This document shows, in pieces, positions 23,292-33,700 of a stretch of DNA of 64,000 nt. Position 1 is the first letter of the stretch. Every line of letters begins with the position of its first letter. A program made the translations under genes and the position numbers. The notes beneath the pieces were generated by a model. That model did not search any database and was not told the DNA's origin. It worked only from the letters and a program-made list of their open reading frames with translations. This DNA comes from Chondrosia reniformis (Eukaryota > Porifera > Demospongiae > Chondrillida > Chondrillidae): assembly GCA_947172415.1 (NCBI GenBank), contig OX359193.1, positions 1,126,501 through 1,190,500 of the forward strand, in the 5' to 3' direction.

Positions 23292-23525
23292 ATGATGGCT
23301 TTGTTTCGTTACTTCCAACCTGCGAATTCTTTGCCAACCGCCAGAGAAACACAGCCCGGAGATGTCGTGACACAGGCAAAAATGCAGCCGTTCTACGCGA
23401 GGTACAACACAGACTACAAGCAAACCAGCCGAGAAAGCGTAAGGCTTACACGGTGTTTACTGCTGAACAGAGAGCTGCCATACGCTTCCGAGAATGGAAA
23501 TGTAGCGGCAGTCAGTCAGTAATAA
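23292..23525 (+). pseudogene. Degenerate N-terminal fragment of a DDE-transposase-like gene
   Basis: An open frame starts MMALFRYFQPANSLPTARET. A second frame just after it reads RKAYTVFTAEQRAAI, and the first frame resumes ASENGNVAAVSQ. MALFRYF followed by a basic linker and a helix-turn-helix start (TAEQRAxIGxxAxENGNxAAV) is, from memory, a common opening of pogo-like DDE transposase genes in sponge and cnidarian genomes. Here a frameshift near 23470-23480 and a stop at 23520 break it, and no catalytic region follows. It lies just upstream of PRODH, on the opposite strand. Confidence 0.45.
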
Positions 23526-23976
23526 AAGATGTTGCTTAATCTTGATAGACAAAAACGCATAAATAAGAAGGGCATAAATTTGTCAAGCATATTTCCATAT
23601 TAGCCACATAACCATAATAATGAGAAAAATATTTTATATAATTAATTAAATAACTATATATTCCAGTTATAGGCCCTATGCATGAAAAATTATGCATTTT
23701 CCTACATGCATATGTGCTTACTCTGTAAAAAGGCCTTTAATAGGCCTAGGGAGCTAAACATGTACATGTACATATATATACATGCTCTTTTTCCAATTTA
23801 TTCAACACAAAATATAATTATATAAATTTTGAACAATTGTACATGTGCGTTGTGCAATAATTGTTATAGTTACATAGTAGCTACTGCATGTTTATTTTGT
23901 GTCATAATTTTTGGTTAAATCTAAAAAAATCAACTATATTCATTCCATATGACTTGTGAATCCCCCACATGCACAG
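23526..23976. other. Intergenic AT-rich stretch
   Basis: About 450 bases between the transposase-like fragment and the 3' end of the CNTD1-like gene. It holds only AT-rich sequence with small palindromes such as ACATGTACATGT. No gene is seen. Confidence 0.5.
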
Positions 23977-24906
23977 TCACTCATCTGCAGTAGTAGCCAA
24001 AACTTGCTCAATAATGACTGAGGAAAAGTCCAGAATGTCCTCGATTGGGATGGAGGTGGTGACTGACAGGTCGCTGGTCAGTTGGTCGCTGTGGGATGCT
24101 CCGACAAAGAAGGAGGCCGCAGTAATGGCCGCGCTGGCTACAAACACATAATTTCCTTCCAACCTCTTTGACTCTGTAGTTCTCTCCTGAATGTTGCACA
24201 AGTTGAACAGTTCTCCGTAAATTTCGTCCCAAATTAGATAAATTAGTTCAATCAGCTTCAAGACTACAGCGTAGAGTTGGTTGGAAGGCATAGGGTAGGA
24301 GCGATTTCTGCTTACACTCTCCAATATCAGTTCGGCACAATTTTCTGGGGAATCTATGGATAACCTGTAGTTTAGCGTCTGCAGTACTCTGATTTCTGAT
24401 TGAACCAAACTAGGCAGTGAGTATCGAAGACCGCATTGAGCAAGAAACTTGCGTGCGGATACTAAATCAACGATGCATCCGTGCGAGCTCATCTTGCTGG
24501 CGAGTTGAACACAAGTCATTAACCTGAGCAAGATTTGATGCTGCAATCTGTTTTCAACCTGTTCCCAGCTTATGTTGGAGGGACTGGTAGAGGCCTCGCT
24601 TCTTACACTGGTCACATGCTCGTGCAGTTCCTCGATATGCTTTGGCATAAAACGGTAAAATATTTCTAGAGCTAAGAATCTTTCTTTGGTGAGTCCGAAG
24701 CGATTGCATAACAGAAATAAGAATTCAGAGCACGAGGCGATTCTTTTGAAAGGACTGTTTACGGTGGTTGCTACGGTCATGCTTCTATCATTTGTGTCTG
24801 CCAACTGCACGAGCGATAAGTGAACCTGTTCTCTGCATATCGGATTATCTCTGTGGTTGAAGATGGGCTGAGGCGGAGAAGCAAACATGTCACTTTCTGT
24901 CTCCAT
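23977..24906 (-). CDS. CNTD1: Cyclin N-terminal domain protein, CNTD1-like
   Basis: Single-exon gene of 309 residues. A cyclin-box core reads FLLLCNRFGLTKERFLALEIFYRFM, then LLRLMTCVQLASKMSS, the typical helix 3 of the cyclin fold. It continues with SLVQSEIRVLQTLNYRLSIDSPENCAELILESV, where cyclins carry ExxVLxxLxW/YxL. A second helical repeat holds AVVLKLIELIYLIWDEIY and VFVASAAITAASFFVGA. This order and length match CNTD1, which in animals helps turn crossover intermediates into crossovers during meiosis. The gene stands alone without introns; RAD54B, another recombination gene, is about 3 kb away, probably by chance. Confidence 0.8.
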   Translation of the reverse strand: METESDMFASPPQPIFNHRDNPICREQVHLSLVQLADTNDRSMTVATTVNSPFKRIASCSEFLFLLCNRFGLTKERFLALEIFYRFMPKHIEELHEHVTSVRSEASTSPSNISWEQVENRLQHQILLRLMTCVQLASKMSSHGCIVDLVSARKFLAQCGLRYSLPSLVQSEIRVLQTLNYRLSIDSPENCAELILESVSRNRSYPMPSNQLYAVVLKLIELIYLIWDEIYGELFNLCNIQERTTESKRLEGNYVFVASAAITAASFFVGASHSDQLTSDLSVTTSIPIEDILDFSSVIIEQVLATTADE

Positions 24907-25119
24907 GCTAACTCGTTTGTATAACCGCTAAATAAGCGCCAACTGCATACGTCCCTTAGCGAACGGGCTAATATTATATCCGGTTCCGGTCATTCATTTC
25001 CGCTTCTAAAAGTAATATTTTTATTGAAAAAAGTAAAACACAAATGACCATTCTAAAAATAAAAATATCCACAAACGATCTTTTTTCAAAAATAACACAC
25101 CACATTGTAATTACTCAGG

Positions 25120-27605
25120 TTACTTGATAAATTTGACCATGATGGAAGATCCAAATACATAGCAACCCTGATAATTACGTTTTCCACTTCTGAGGACCAT
25201 CACTCCACTGTCTGTTGTATCATCTTCTGGCATGATGTAGCATCTCATGGTTGGGTCACTTGGATGGGATAAGTACAAACAGAAAGAGAAGGAATCTTCT
25301 GGGTTTTTCTCCAGATTAAATTCAATGTCTCCTTCTTCTCCGGGGCGAAATCTCAAAAGTTCTCCATCTTGCAGAGTTTTGATAGACACACTTCCCTTCT
25401 TTACTAGATGCTTTAGTACAGCTCTATCTCCAGACGGCAGCACTTTACATGCAACTTCATCTAAAAGAAACATTACACTACATACATCAGAAGCTGCATG
25501 GTACAGACCTCCTGCTATACACTGGGCCACAGGCCTCCCATGGCTCCCCTGCTATACACTGGGCCACAGGCCTCCCGTGGCTCCCCTGCTATACACTGGG
25601 CCACAGGCCTCCCGTGGCTCCCCTGCTATACACTGGGCCACAGGCCTCCCGTGGCTCCCCTGCTATACACTGGGCCACAGGCCTCCCATGGCTCCCCTGC
25701 TATACACTGGGCTACAGGCCTCCCATGGCTCCCCTGCTATACACTGGGCCACAGGCCTCCCATGGCTCCCCTACTATACACTGGGCTACAGGCCTCCCGT
25801 GGCTCCCATGCTATACACTGGGCTACAGGCCTCCCGTGGCTCCCATGCTATACACTGGGCTACAGGCCTCCCGTGGCTCCCATGCTATACACTGGGCTAC
25901 AGGCCTCCCGTGGCTCCCATGCTATACACTGGGCTACAGGCCTCCCATGGCTCCCCTGCTATACACTGGGTCACAGGCCTCCCTGCTATATATGTATATA
26001 CATAACTCATAACCATCCAATTGACATAATTTCCTTAATCTATACGTACTACTCAGCCATGCAGTTGGTTGAGTGCGCGTAACAGCAATAGCCACTCATG
26101 CAAAAGCAAGCAGAAGCCATACAGGATGCCAGCATTTTAGGGTTTTCCTCATTAAGGGAAAACCTCCACAAGTCCCAGAAAGGTACATACCCTGTTACCC
26201 TGTTGGCATGCATATTCAAGAACCTTGTGTTTGCTGTACGGCAGCAAGAGGTGTCAAACTTAAAGTATGCATATTTAATTTCAAAGTAAACTGCACTGTT
26301 GCCATAGGAATAGGTTGTTGTTGTTATGACAATAACATTGAATTAAGTACCTATATATATACAGCAGCTTATAGAAATAACATTAATAACAATTTTCATA
26401 AATGAAGACAATTTATAGAAAATGCTCACCATTACCAGTTTAAAATAAGAAGGCTAATAGGAAACTTTCAATGTTAATTCAATATAGTTTCATTTGCAAC
26501 AGTGTTACAAAAGGTATTCCTAATTGAACAAAATGTTTTGCTCATACAGCCCTGCTTCCATATATGGTATCAGTACACACATCTCTACATACCTAGTCCA
26601 GGTATACACACATCTCTACATACCTAGTCCAGGTGTATATACACACATCTCTATATACCTAGTCCAGGTATACACACATCTCTACATACCTAGTCCAGGT
26701 ATACATGAAGGCACTAGTACATTTCATTTCAATAGATGGGGCATTGAAAAAGGCCATTGGATAACAAGTTCTACTTATTGAATTAAACAAGGTCCACTAG
26801 TCCCAGGACAAACAATGGAGTTACACTTATGTAGTCACTGGTTAGCAATGTAACCCAATAAGACGGCTGCCATAGATTTAAGTGACACCTACCCATGACA
26901 TCAATTGTAGCCCAGAGTTCTGGCAATTAAAGTCATGTGCTTGACTCCTAGTGATTAGCTTCTCTCTGAATGATGCTTCAAAGTGAAAACTTGTGGTCTG
27001 TCTATCGCTTTGATAATTCATGCAAAACCAATCTCCTGACAACAAGAGCTAGTGCTTTCAAATGAAAAAGCAGCGCCAATTAGATAAACTGTACTTGAAA
27101 AGTACTTGAAAAGTAACCCGATCTATCACCAATATAATACTAAAAGTACGCAAACACAATAGCCTCCAGACTAGCAATTAGGAACAGCAGGCTGACTGGA
27201 TCTATAAGACCTTCCACTCAACAACAACACGAATAGGTACCTCTATACTCAAGTACAACTCAACAGAAGGACTATATAATGTGTTTAAATACTCTCTAAA
27301 GGGTATAGAGGTTAGAGAGGTAAGGATCGATGCGATTATCTTTTCAATTCTGAATCATTGAAGAAGGTAAAATGAAACTTATAGTTAACATTACCAAACA
27401 CATAAAGTTACTTGCTAACAGTACGAACATCTACAAACTTGCTAAACGACAGCTTACTCTTTCCGATCTCGCTTATCGACCGTCCCTTCGCAAAAGCAAC
27501 CAAGTTGTTGCCCAGGATCAACATGCATCCTTTCTCAAAAGCTGGGTTCCTTAGGGATAAACCGATACTCATAGATTGGTCCCCCGTATAGTTAAACGCG
27601 TCCAT
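25120..27605 (-). CDS. Unrecognised conserved-looking multi-exon gene
   Basis: Minus-strand model with at least three exons. The first (27605 to about 27425) reads MDAFNYTGDQSMSIGLSLRN and NPAFEKGCMLILGNNLVAFA. An exon at about 26892-27060 reads GDWFCMNYQSDRQTTSFHFE. The last, about 25461 down to the stop at 25120, reads DEVACKVLPSGDRAVLKHLV, SIKTLQDGELLRFRPGEEGD, SFSFCLYLSHPSDPTMRCYI and ends YVFGSSIMVKFIK. The predicted strands alternate, suggesting a beta-rich globular protein with no signal peptide or membrane helix. I do not recognise the family. An exon may be missing around 26100-26900, and phase at the first join is not fully settled. The last intron carries the 37-base minisatellite. 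It is head to head with RAD54B. Confidence 0.55.
25512..25986. repeat. 37-base minisatellite, about 13 copies
   Basis: Tandem units of TGCTATACACTGGGCCACAG followed by GCCTCCCATGGCTCCCC with a few variant bases (CCA/CTA, CAT/CGT, CCCCT/CCCAT). Because 37 is not a multiple of three, the array is open in all three plus frames, which creates spurious long reading frames. It lies in the last intron of the unrecognised minus-strand gene. Confidence 0.95.
26570..26705. repeat. Short tandem repeat, about 29-35 base unit
   Basis: Four units of ACACACATCTCTACATACC then TAGTCCAGGTAT. It lies in an intron of the minus-strand gene. Confidence 0.85.
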
Positions 27606-27723
27606 CGTGAACTCACTAAAAAGGCCAAACCCTAAACTCTAGCAGATCTATGCTCCCACCCTAGGGACGCATTCCGGGGCTCACCGGAAGTGTGTAGCTG
27701 CGCGGGAAATTAGAACCGAAATA
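27606..27723. promoter_or_regulatory. Bidirectional promoter of RAD54B and the unrecognised gene
   Basis: 118 bases lie between the divergent start codons and are more GC-rich than the surroundings. CCGGAAGTG at 27684-27692 is a strong ETS-factor-type site. GCGCGGGAAA at 27700-27709 fits the E2F consensus in reverse (TTTCCCGCGC), which would suit cell-cycle control of a recombination gene. There is no TATA box. The site calls are matches to known animal consensus motifs only. Confidence 0.6.
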
Positions 27724-30700
27724 ATGAGACGCTCGGCAGCTCCTTCAGCATTGTCTGAAAACTATTGTAAAGCAAAGAGAGTCAAGTTTGAGCCGCCGTT
27801 TAGAGCTATAGCCGCTGAGAGTGAGAATTTTGCTGACACTGCCAGTAACAGAGATTGTAATAAAGTCGATGGCATGTCCAGACACACACCCGTCTTACAG
27901 AAGTCAGCCCAGAGTAGCCAGAAGAGAATCTTCGATCAAAGGGATAGCAAACCCCATTTGAATAAAGGATTTAGTTCTGTGGATAATAAAGATGGATTGA
28001 AAAGGGCACTGCTGACATTAAGAAATGGTAGCTTGAGAGATGTTCATAAGGCTCCCTCAGGCAATCCAGTCACAATAACCACTGATGAGCCCGTACTGGC
28101 TTCCCGTGATCCACTGACCACGAACTGTCACACAAGCCCTAATGAGCCATCTGCACTGTCGTGTGATCCTAAATCATTAGCTACATGTACAACAGCAAAG
28201 GAGTGTTCACAAAACCCTCCCAAACCTGCCTCCTCACTTGGGCTTCCTGTACCTGCTGGACAGGCACAACTGAGATACGGCAGTGGAGCAACTAGTGGTG
28301 GGAGTGGCAGCAGTGGAGCAACTAGTGGTGGGAGTGGCAGCAGTGGAGCAACTAGTGGTGGGAGTGGCAGCAGTGGAGCAACAAGTGGTGGGAGTGGCAG
28401 CAGTGGAGCAACTAGTTGTGGGAGTGGCAGCAGTGGAGCAACTAGTGGTGGGAGCAGTAAAGAATGCAAGTACTACAGTGTCGTTTGGTATGTTTGTGTT
28501 TGCATCCATCTTTGTGTATTGTTTGTTTACTTAATCCTCTCTCTATGGCAACAGGTGCAAGCATTCAAAGAAAAAGGTATAAAGTGATTAGTTTGAAATG
28601 CACCTTATATGTGCTGATCATTTTTTCTATTCTTCACTATTTTAGCATAAGAAATGGGAAGGAGATGGTAAGTGTGACAGATCTCGTATACCAAATAAGG
28701 ATCCCCGTTTCCTGTGTACATGTTGTAATGACACTTTGATGTTTGTAGCTTTTTTGATTGCCTGTGAAAGAACAGCCACCCTTAAAGACACTGAAGGAAA
28801 GCAGTAAGTATTTTACATACGTACATATGAGTAATGATGGACACTAGTTCACACACATACGTACGTAAAACCATATGAATATGCTGAAAAATATGTCCTT
28901 TAATGTTGTTGTAACTAAGGGTTATAGTTAAATTGTATATGTGCATAATGGGATTGTGTCATTATAGATGCTGTTATGAATTGTATATTTTATTATTACC
29001 ACTGAATTAGGATTACAAAATGTAATTCTCATTTTATGAGATACTGTACCAGTGATAGAATAGAGATTCTTGCTACATTGTAACTACGATAGAGGAATTA
29101 GTGAGCTTTCCGTAGCAAGGTGAAACAATCAAGATTATTTATCTTGGTGATTGTTTATCTTGATTGTTTTGCCCTGCTACGGAAAGCTCACTAATTCCTC
29201 TATCATACTGTACCAGTATTTAATTGTATGCATACATATGTATGTATGACTTATAGTGTCCTATGCTCCTCTGCTACTGTAGTCTTGCTAAAGATACAGG
29301 CTACAAGTCAACTGAGCTGTCTGGTCTAGTTGAAGGAAGTACCTTAGTCATCGGAGCAAAGGAAATAGAGGTGTGAGCACACTTGTGTACGTATATGTAC
29401 ACATGACTCAAGGGATTCCTGGCAGGTAGTAATTTACTAATTTAATATAGTTGGTATGTCCTATATTTTCAATTTGTGGTATTGTGTGCTTTTCCTGGAG
29501 TGTGGTGCATTGTTTTGCCATGTGTGTATTATAGCTAATGTATATGTATACACATATACGTATGTGTATATAGCTAACATACGTATATACATCTGCATAC
29601 GTATGTGCTAATTCGATCAAGTAACCGCATTACCCGAATTACAGAATAAATTTCAGACAGTTCGACTCAATCCAGGGTCTTCATCAGTATAAGACACTTA
29701 CAAAACTGACTGGTATTACACACACAAAGGACAGGGACAAAGTGTAATTGTATGAATGTCTCAAAGCCTGTCAGATAAAATAAAAAGACTTAGATATCCA
29801 ACCAAGTCAGTGGGAGTGTGTGACGTATATACTTACATATGTATGTATGAACCATCTGAATTTGATTTACTCGTAAATGCTAGCCGACATGAAAATGGTT
29901 CTCTTAGACGTTTCAACAACCTGGGAATTCAACATGAGCCTTCCTAGCCAATTAGGACTGTATACGTATATCATTGTTGTACATATGATATGTATGTATG
30001 CAGGTAATGAATGTAATCTCACAAACTGATTGGGAGAGTGGCAAGTGTTTCCTTGGCTCAAGTGTACAATCTCAAGCAGTTACTGTTGTATCACAACACA
30101 GACCTCGCTTGAAGAAAGGGTTCTCTGATCCAAGAGGAGAAGCAGCAAAGAGGGAAACGCCAAAGGTAGCATTGACATTGAATATACATATGTACGTACA
30201 TTATATCCAACATCCTATGATAGGATAGTATCAATTGTATACAATTTTTAATGGGGGACATCCCCCTTGAAGAAACTGAAATTGCTGATTTTCAATAGCA
30301 AACAAACAAACTGATTCAATGAACCAGGTTAACTAACCTTCAAATTCTGCTACGTATATTACATTCTTCTTTGGTGCTAGTCTTCCACTGAGGTGAAGCC
30401 ACTTCACAATCCATCGGCCAATGGAGCACTTGTAATGCCGAGACCATCCCAAGCCCATCAGGTATATACTCCTCCCTCTCCCTCTCCCCTCCCTCTCCCT
30501 CTCCCCTTCCTCCTCCATCTCCCCTTCCTCCTCCCTCTCCCCTTCCTCCTCCCTCTCCCCTTCCTCCTTCCTCCTCCTCCCCCTCCTCTCCCTCTCCCCT
30601 TCCTCCTCCCTCTCCCCCTCCTCCTCCCTCCCTCTCCTAGTCCTCCTCCATCAAGCACACTCAAACACTGATTTCCCCTCCTTCCCCCTCCCTGTAGTGG

Positions 30701-33700
30701 GCTAGTAATCCCTCCTGTCTCCCACTGGTGGATGTAGTGGTGGATCCACACTTGTCTAAACACCTCAGACCACATCAAAGAGAGGGCGTGGCCTTTCTCT
30801 ACGAATGTGTCATGGGAATGAGAGACTACAATGGACAGGGATGTATATTAGCGTAAGCATTTGCATCAGAATGATCGTACACAATACAAGTGTGTCGCTC
30901 ACATGTATAGTGATGACATGGGATTGGGTAAAACCCTGCAATGCATCACCCTAGTATGGACACTCTGTAAACAAAGCATGTACAAAGGTAAACCAGAAGT
31001 GAAGAAAGCAATAATAATCACACCAGGCAGTCTGGTTAAAGTAAGTATGCTGTTGTACATGTACATGTACGTATACGTACGTACATAATACATAATGAAT
31101 GTATATAATACTGTTATCATGTTATATAAACACATTGTATTAATTGCAGAACTGGTCAAGGGAGTTTCAGAAGTGGCTTGGGAGCGAAAGGATAAAGCCA
31201 TATGCAGTATCATCTGACAAAAAGATTGATGTACGTACATATACGTATACATACATACTAGCTTTTATTCTTTCTACATACCGCTGGGCCAGACAGCTGT
31301 TTCTGGAACTCCACCCTTCATCAGTGTAGCTACGTATTTAAGGTACAATAGTGAGTATGTAAGATTTATATATACATATATACAGGGTTTAATGTTAGAC
31401 ACTGCACAGCCAAATAATATACGTAAATGTCATTTGCAGTATGACCTCATAATTACCTGTTGCAGCATGTCTCTCTCCACAGGACTATCTCAAGAGCCCG
31501 TGGTATCCAGTTCTGATTATTAGCTATGAAATGTTTGTAAGGGCTTACGAGCAGCTTAAAAGAGTATCTTTTGATCTGATAGTGTGTGATGAAGGACACA
31601 GACTTAAGAACACAACCATCAAGACAACCTCAGTCAGTCCAATGTAGAAATAAACATGTGTACAAACAAGTGTGGACTTGCCCAGTACTTATAGTATTAG
31701 TAGTATACTATAGTAGTATACTAGTAGTAGTATACTAGTATTATAAATCTCTTATTAATCTCTTTTTGTCTTATTACTCCAGCTAATAAGCAGTTTGACA
31801 ACAAGAAGAAGAATTGTTTTAACTGGTACTCCTGTTCAAGTTAGTTAATTATTTCTCTCACAAATTGCAATTGATTGAGTTCTCATGTCATAAAAGTTTC
31901 AATTACACTCTAAGTAATTCAAAACATATTGTTGAAAGTGGAATTGCAAGTATAGTACATTTACAGAATGTATGGCATTTAGTAATACATATTTTGACTA
32001 TAGATATTGAATTAATAATATTTGTGCTTTACATACAAATTGTAGAATGATCTGAAAGAATTTTACTCAATTGTAGAATTCTGCAATCCAGGGATACTAG
32101 GTACGTACGTACATACATATGTATACAGTATGCAACATTCCATTGTGTCAGCCTGTAATGTACAGTACAGTAATGTACAACGTTATTGTCAATACAATGT
32201 GTATGTACGTATGTATGTGATCACTGGAGGAGTTCAGAGTCACATGTACATTACAATGCCATGGGTTTGTGTATTAATGGTATGCTTACTGATGTGTGTC
32301 AAGGTTCCCATACAACGTTCAAGAAGGTCTACGAGGAACCGATTGTCTTATCTCAACAACCCAGTGCCACAGCCGAAGAGAAGAGACTTGGAGAGAACAG
32401 GGCAAACGAGGTGCTAAATCAACAGATATTGTATTTCATTATTTGTATATATTTGATTAACCCAGAAGAGATTTACTTTATTTCTGTGCAAACCATTCCT
32501 TAGCTGACAAGAATGATAAGTCTGTTTTGTCTCAGGAGAACCCAGGATATTAACAATCATTACCTACCTCCCAAAGGTCTGAATATTGGCTGCATATGTA
32601 TGTATATGTATGGTTGACATCAATAGGGGACTATAAGGCAATGCACAAACAATTAAAAGAATAATTAAAATAAGTAAATATGCTGTAATCCTGGACTTAT
32701 TAACTACATTTGTACTTTATATTACTACTTCCCTTTGTAGTTGAGAAAGTTGTTTTCTGTGAGCCTTCAAAGACCCAATTGTTACTCTATCGGAATCTGT
32801 TGAACACTAGAATGGTTTGTATAGACACAGTATATACCTAAGTGTATGTTTCATTAGGTGCATATTGTATTGCATGTTTTAGGTGAAATCGTGTTTTAAT
32901 AGCCATGTAGACGGTAACCATCACTTGGCCTGTATACTAGCTTTGAAGAAGCTTTGCAACCACCCCTCCCTGCTCTTTCAGAACAGCACAACCAAAGAAA
33001 GCGCAGAAGATGGCAGTTCAGTCAGTCTATACAAACCTCATAGCCAGTCATATGTCTTGTTTTGTTACATTTGTTATACCTTTTCCAGATCTGCTAGTCA
33101 CACTTGCAGCACTGCTATTCCTACTTCTAAGTCCATATACGTATTTTAAATGTTTCTATCCTACTTGTACGTATGTATACAATTCAATGTTCTCTTTCAC
33201 CAGGTGTTTAGTCTGGCTGGAGATTTACTCTCATCCTGCTCTCATGTCGATTTTGTTAAGGAGAACTTTCTGCCTGTAGATTCTGGAAAACTATTTGTCC
33301 TAAGTGCAATGCTCCATCGGCTCCACAGCTGTCATAAAAGAGAAAAGATAGTTTTAATTTCAAACTACACTCAAGTACGTTAGTCTTGCATCTGTAATCT
33401 ATATCTAAATAATATGTGTATATATATGTACATACAATACTGTACATACATAGAGGGTATTTTAGATTTATGCCTCACGTTGGTAATACTTCTGATCTAC
33501 TAATCACTTGAAATCTTAATGTATTCTATACATATCTTTGGAAAGGGTAATCTTTCGACTTTGGGAGCGTCTAGAGGCGTAGTTTTTTGGTTCTTCTTTC
33601 TGCCAAACGTTTCGATCCTGAGGGTCTTCTTCAGTCACCCTTTCCAAAGATAAGTTCGATGCAGTTAGAAGAAATCCTTATTCTAGTATTCTATACACTC

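Noticed and set aside
25247..26082. Three long plus-strand frames with LYTGPQAS-type repeats
   Set aside because: They are the three frames of one 37-base intronic minisatellite.
28128..28534. Antisense and shifted frames over the RAD54B repeat
   Set aside because: They are shadows of the 30-base coding repeat.
30393..30778. Pro/Leu-rich and Gly/Arg-rich frames
   Set aside because: They translate the polypyrimidine tract inside a RAD54B intron.
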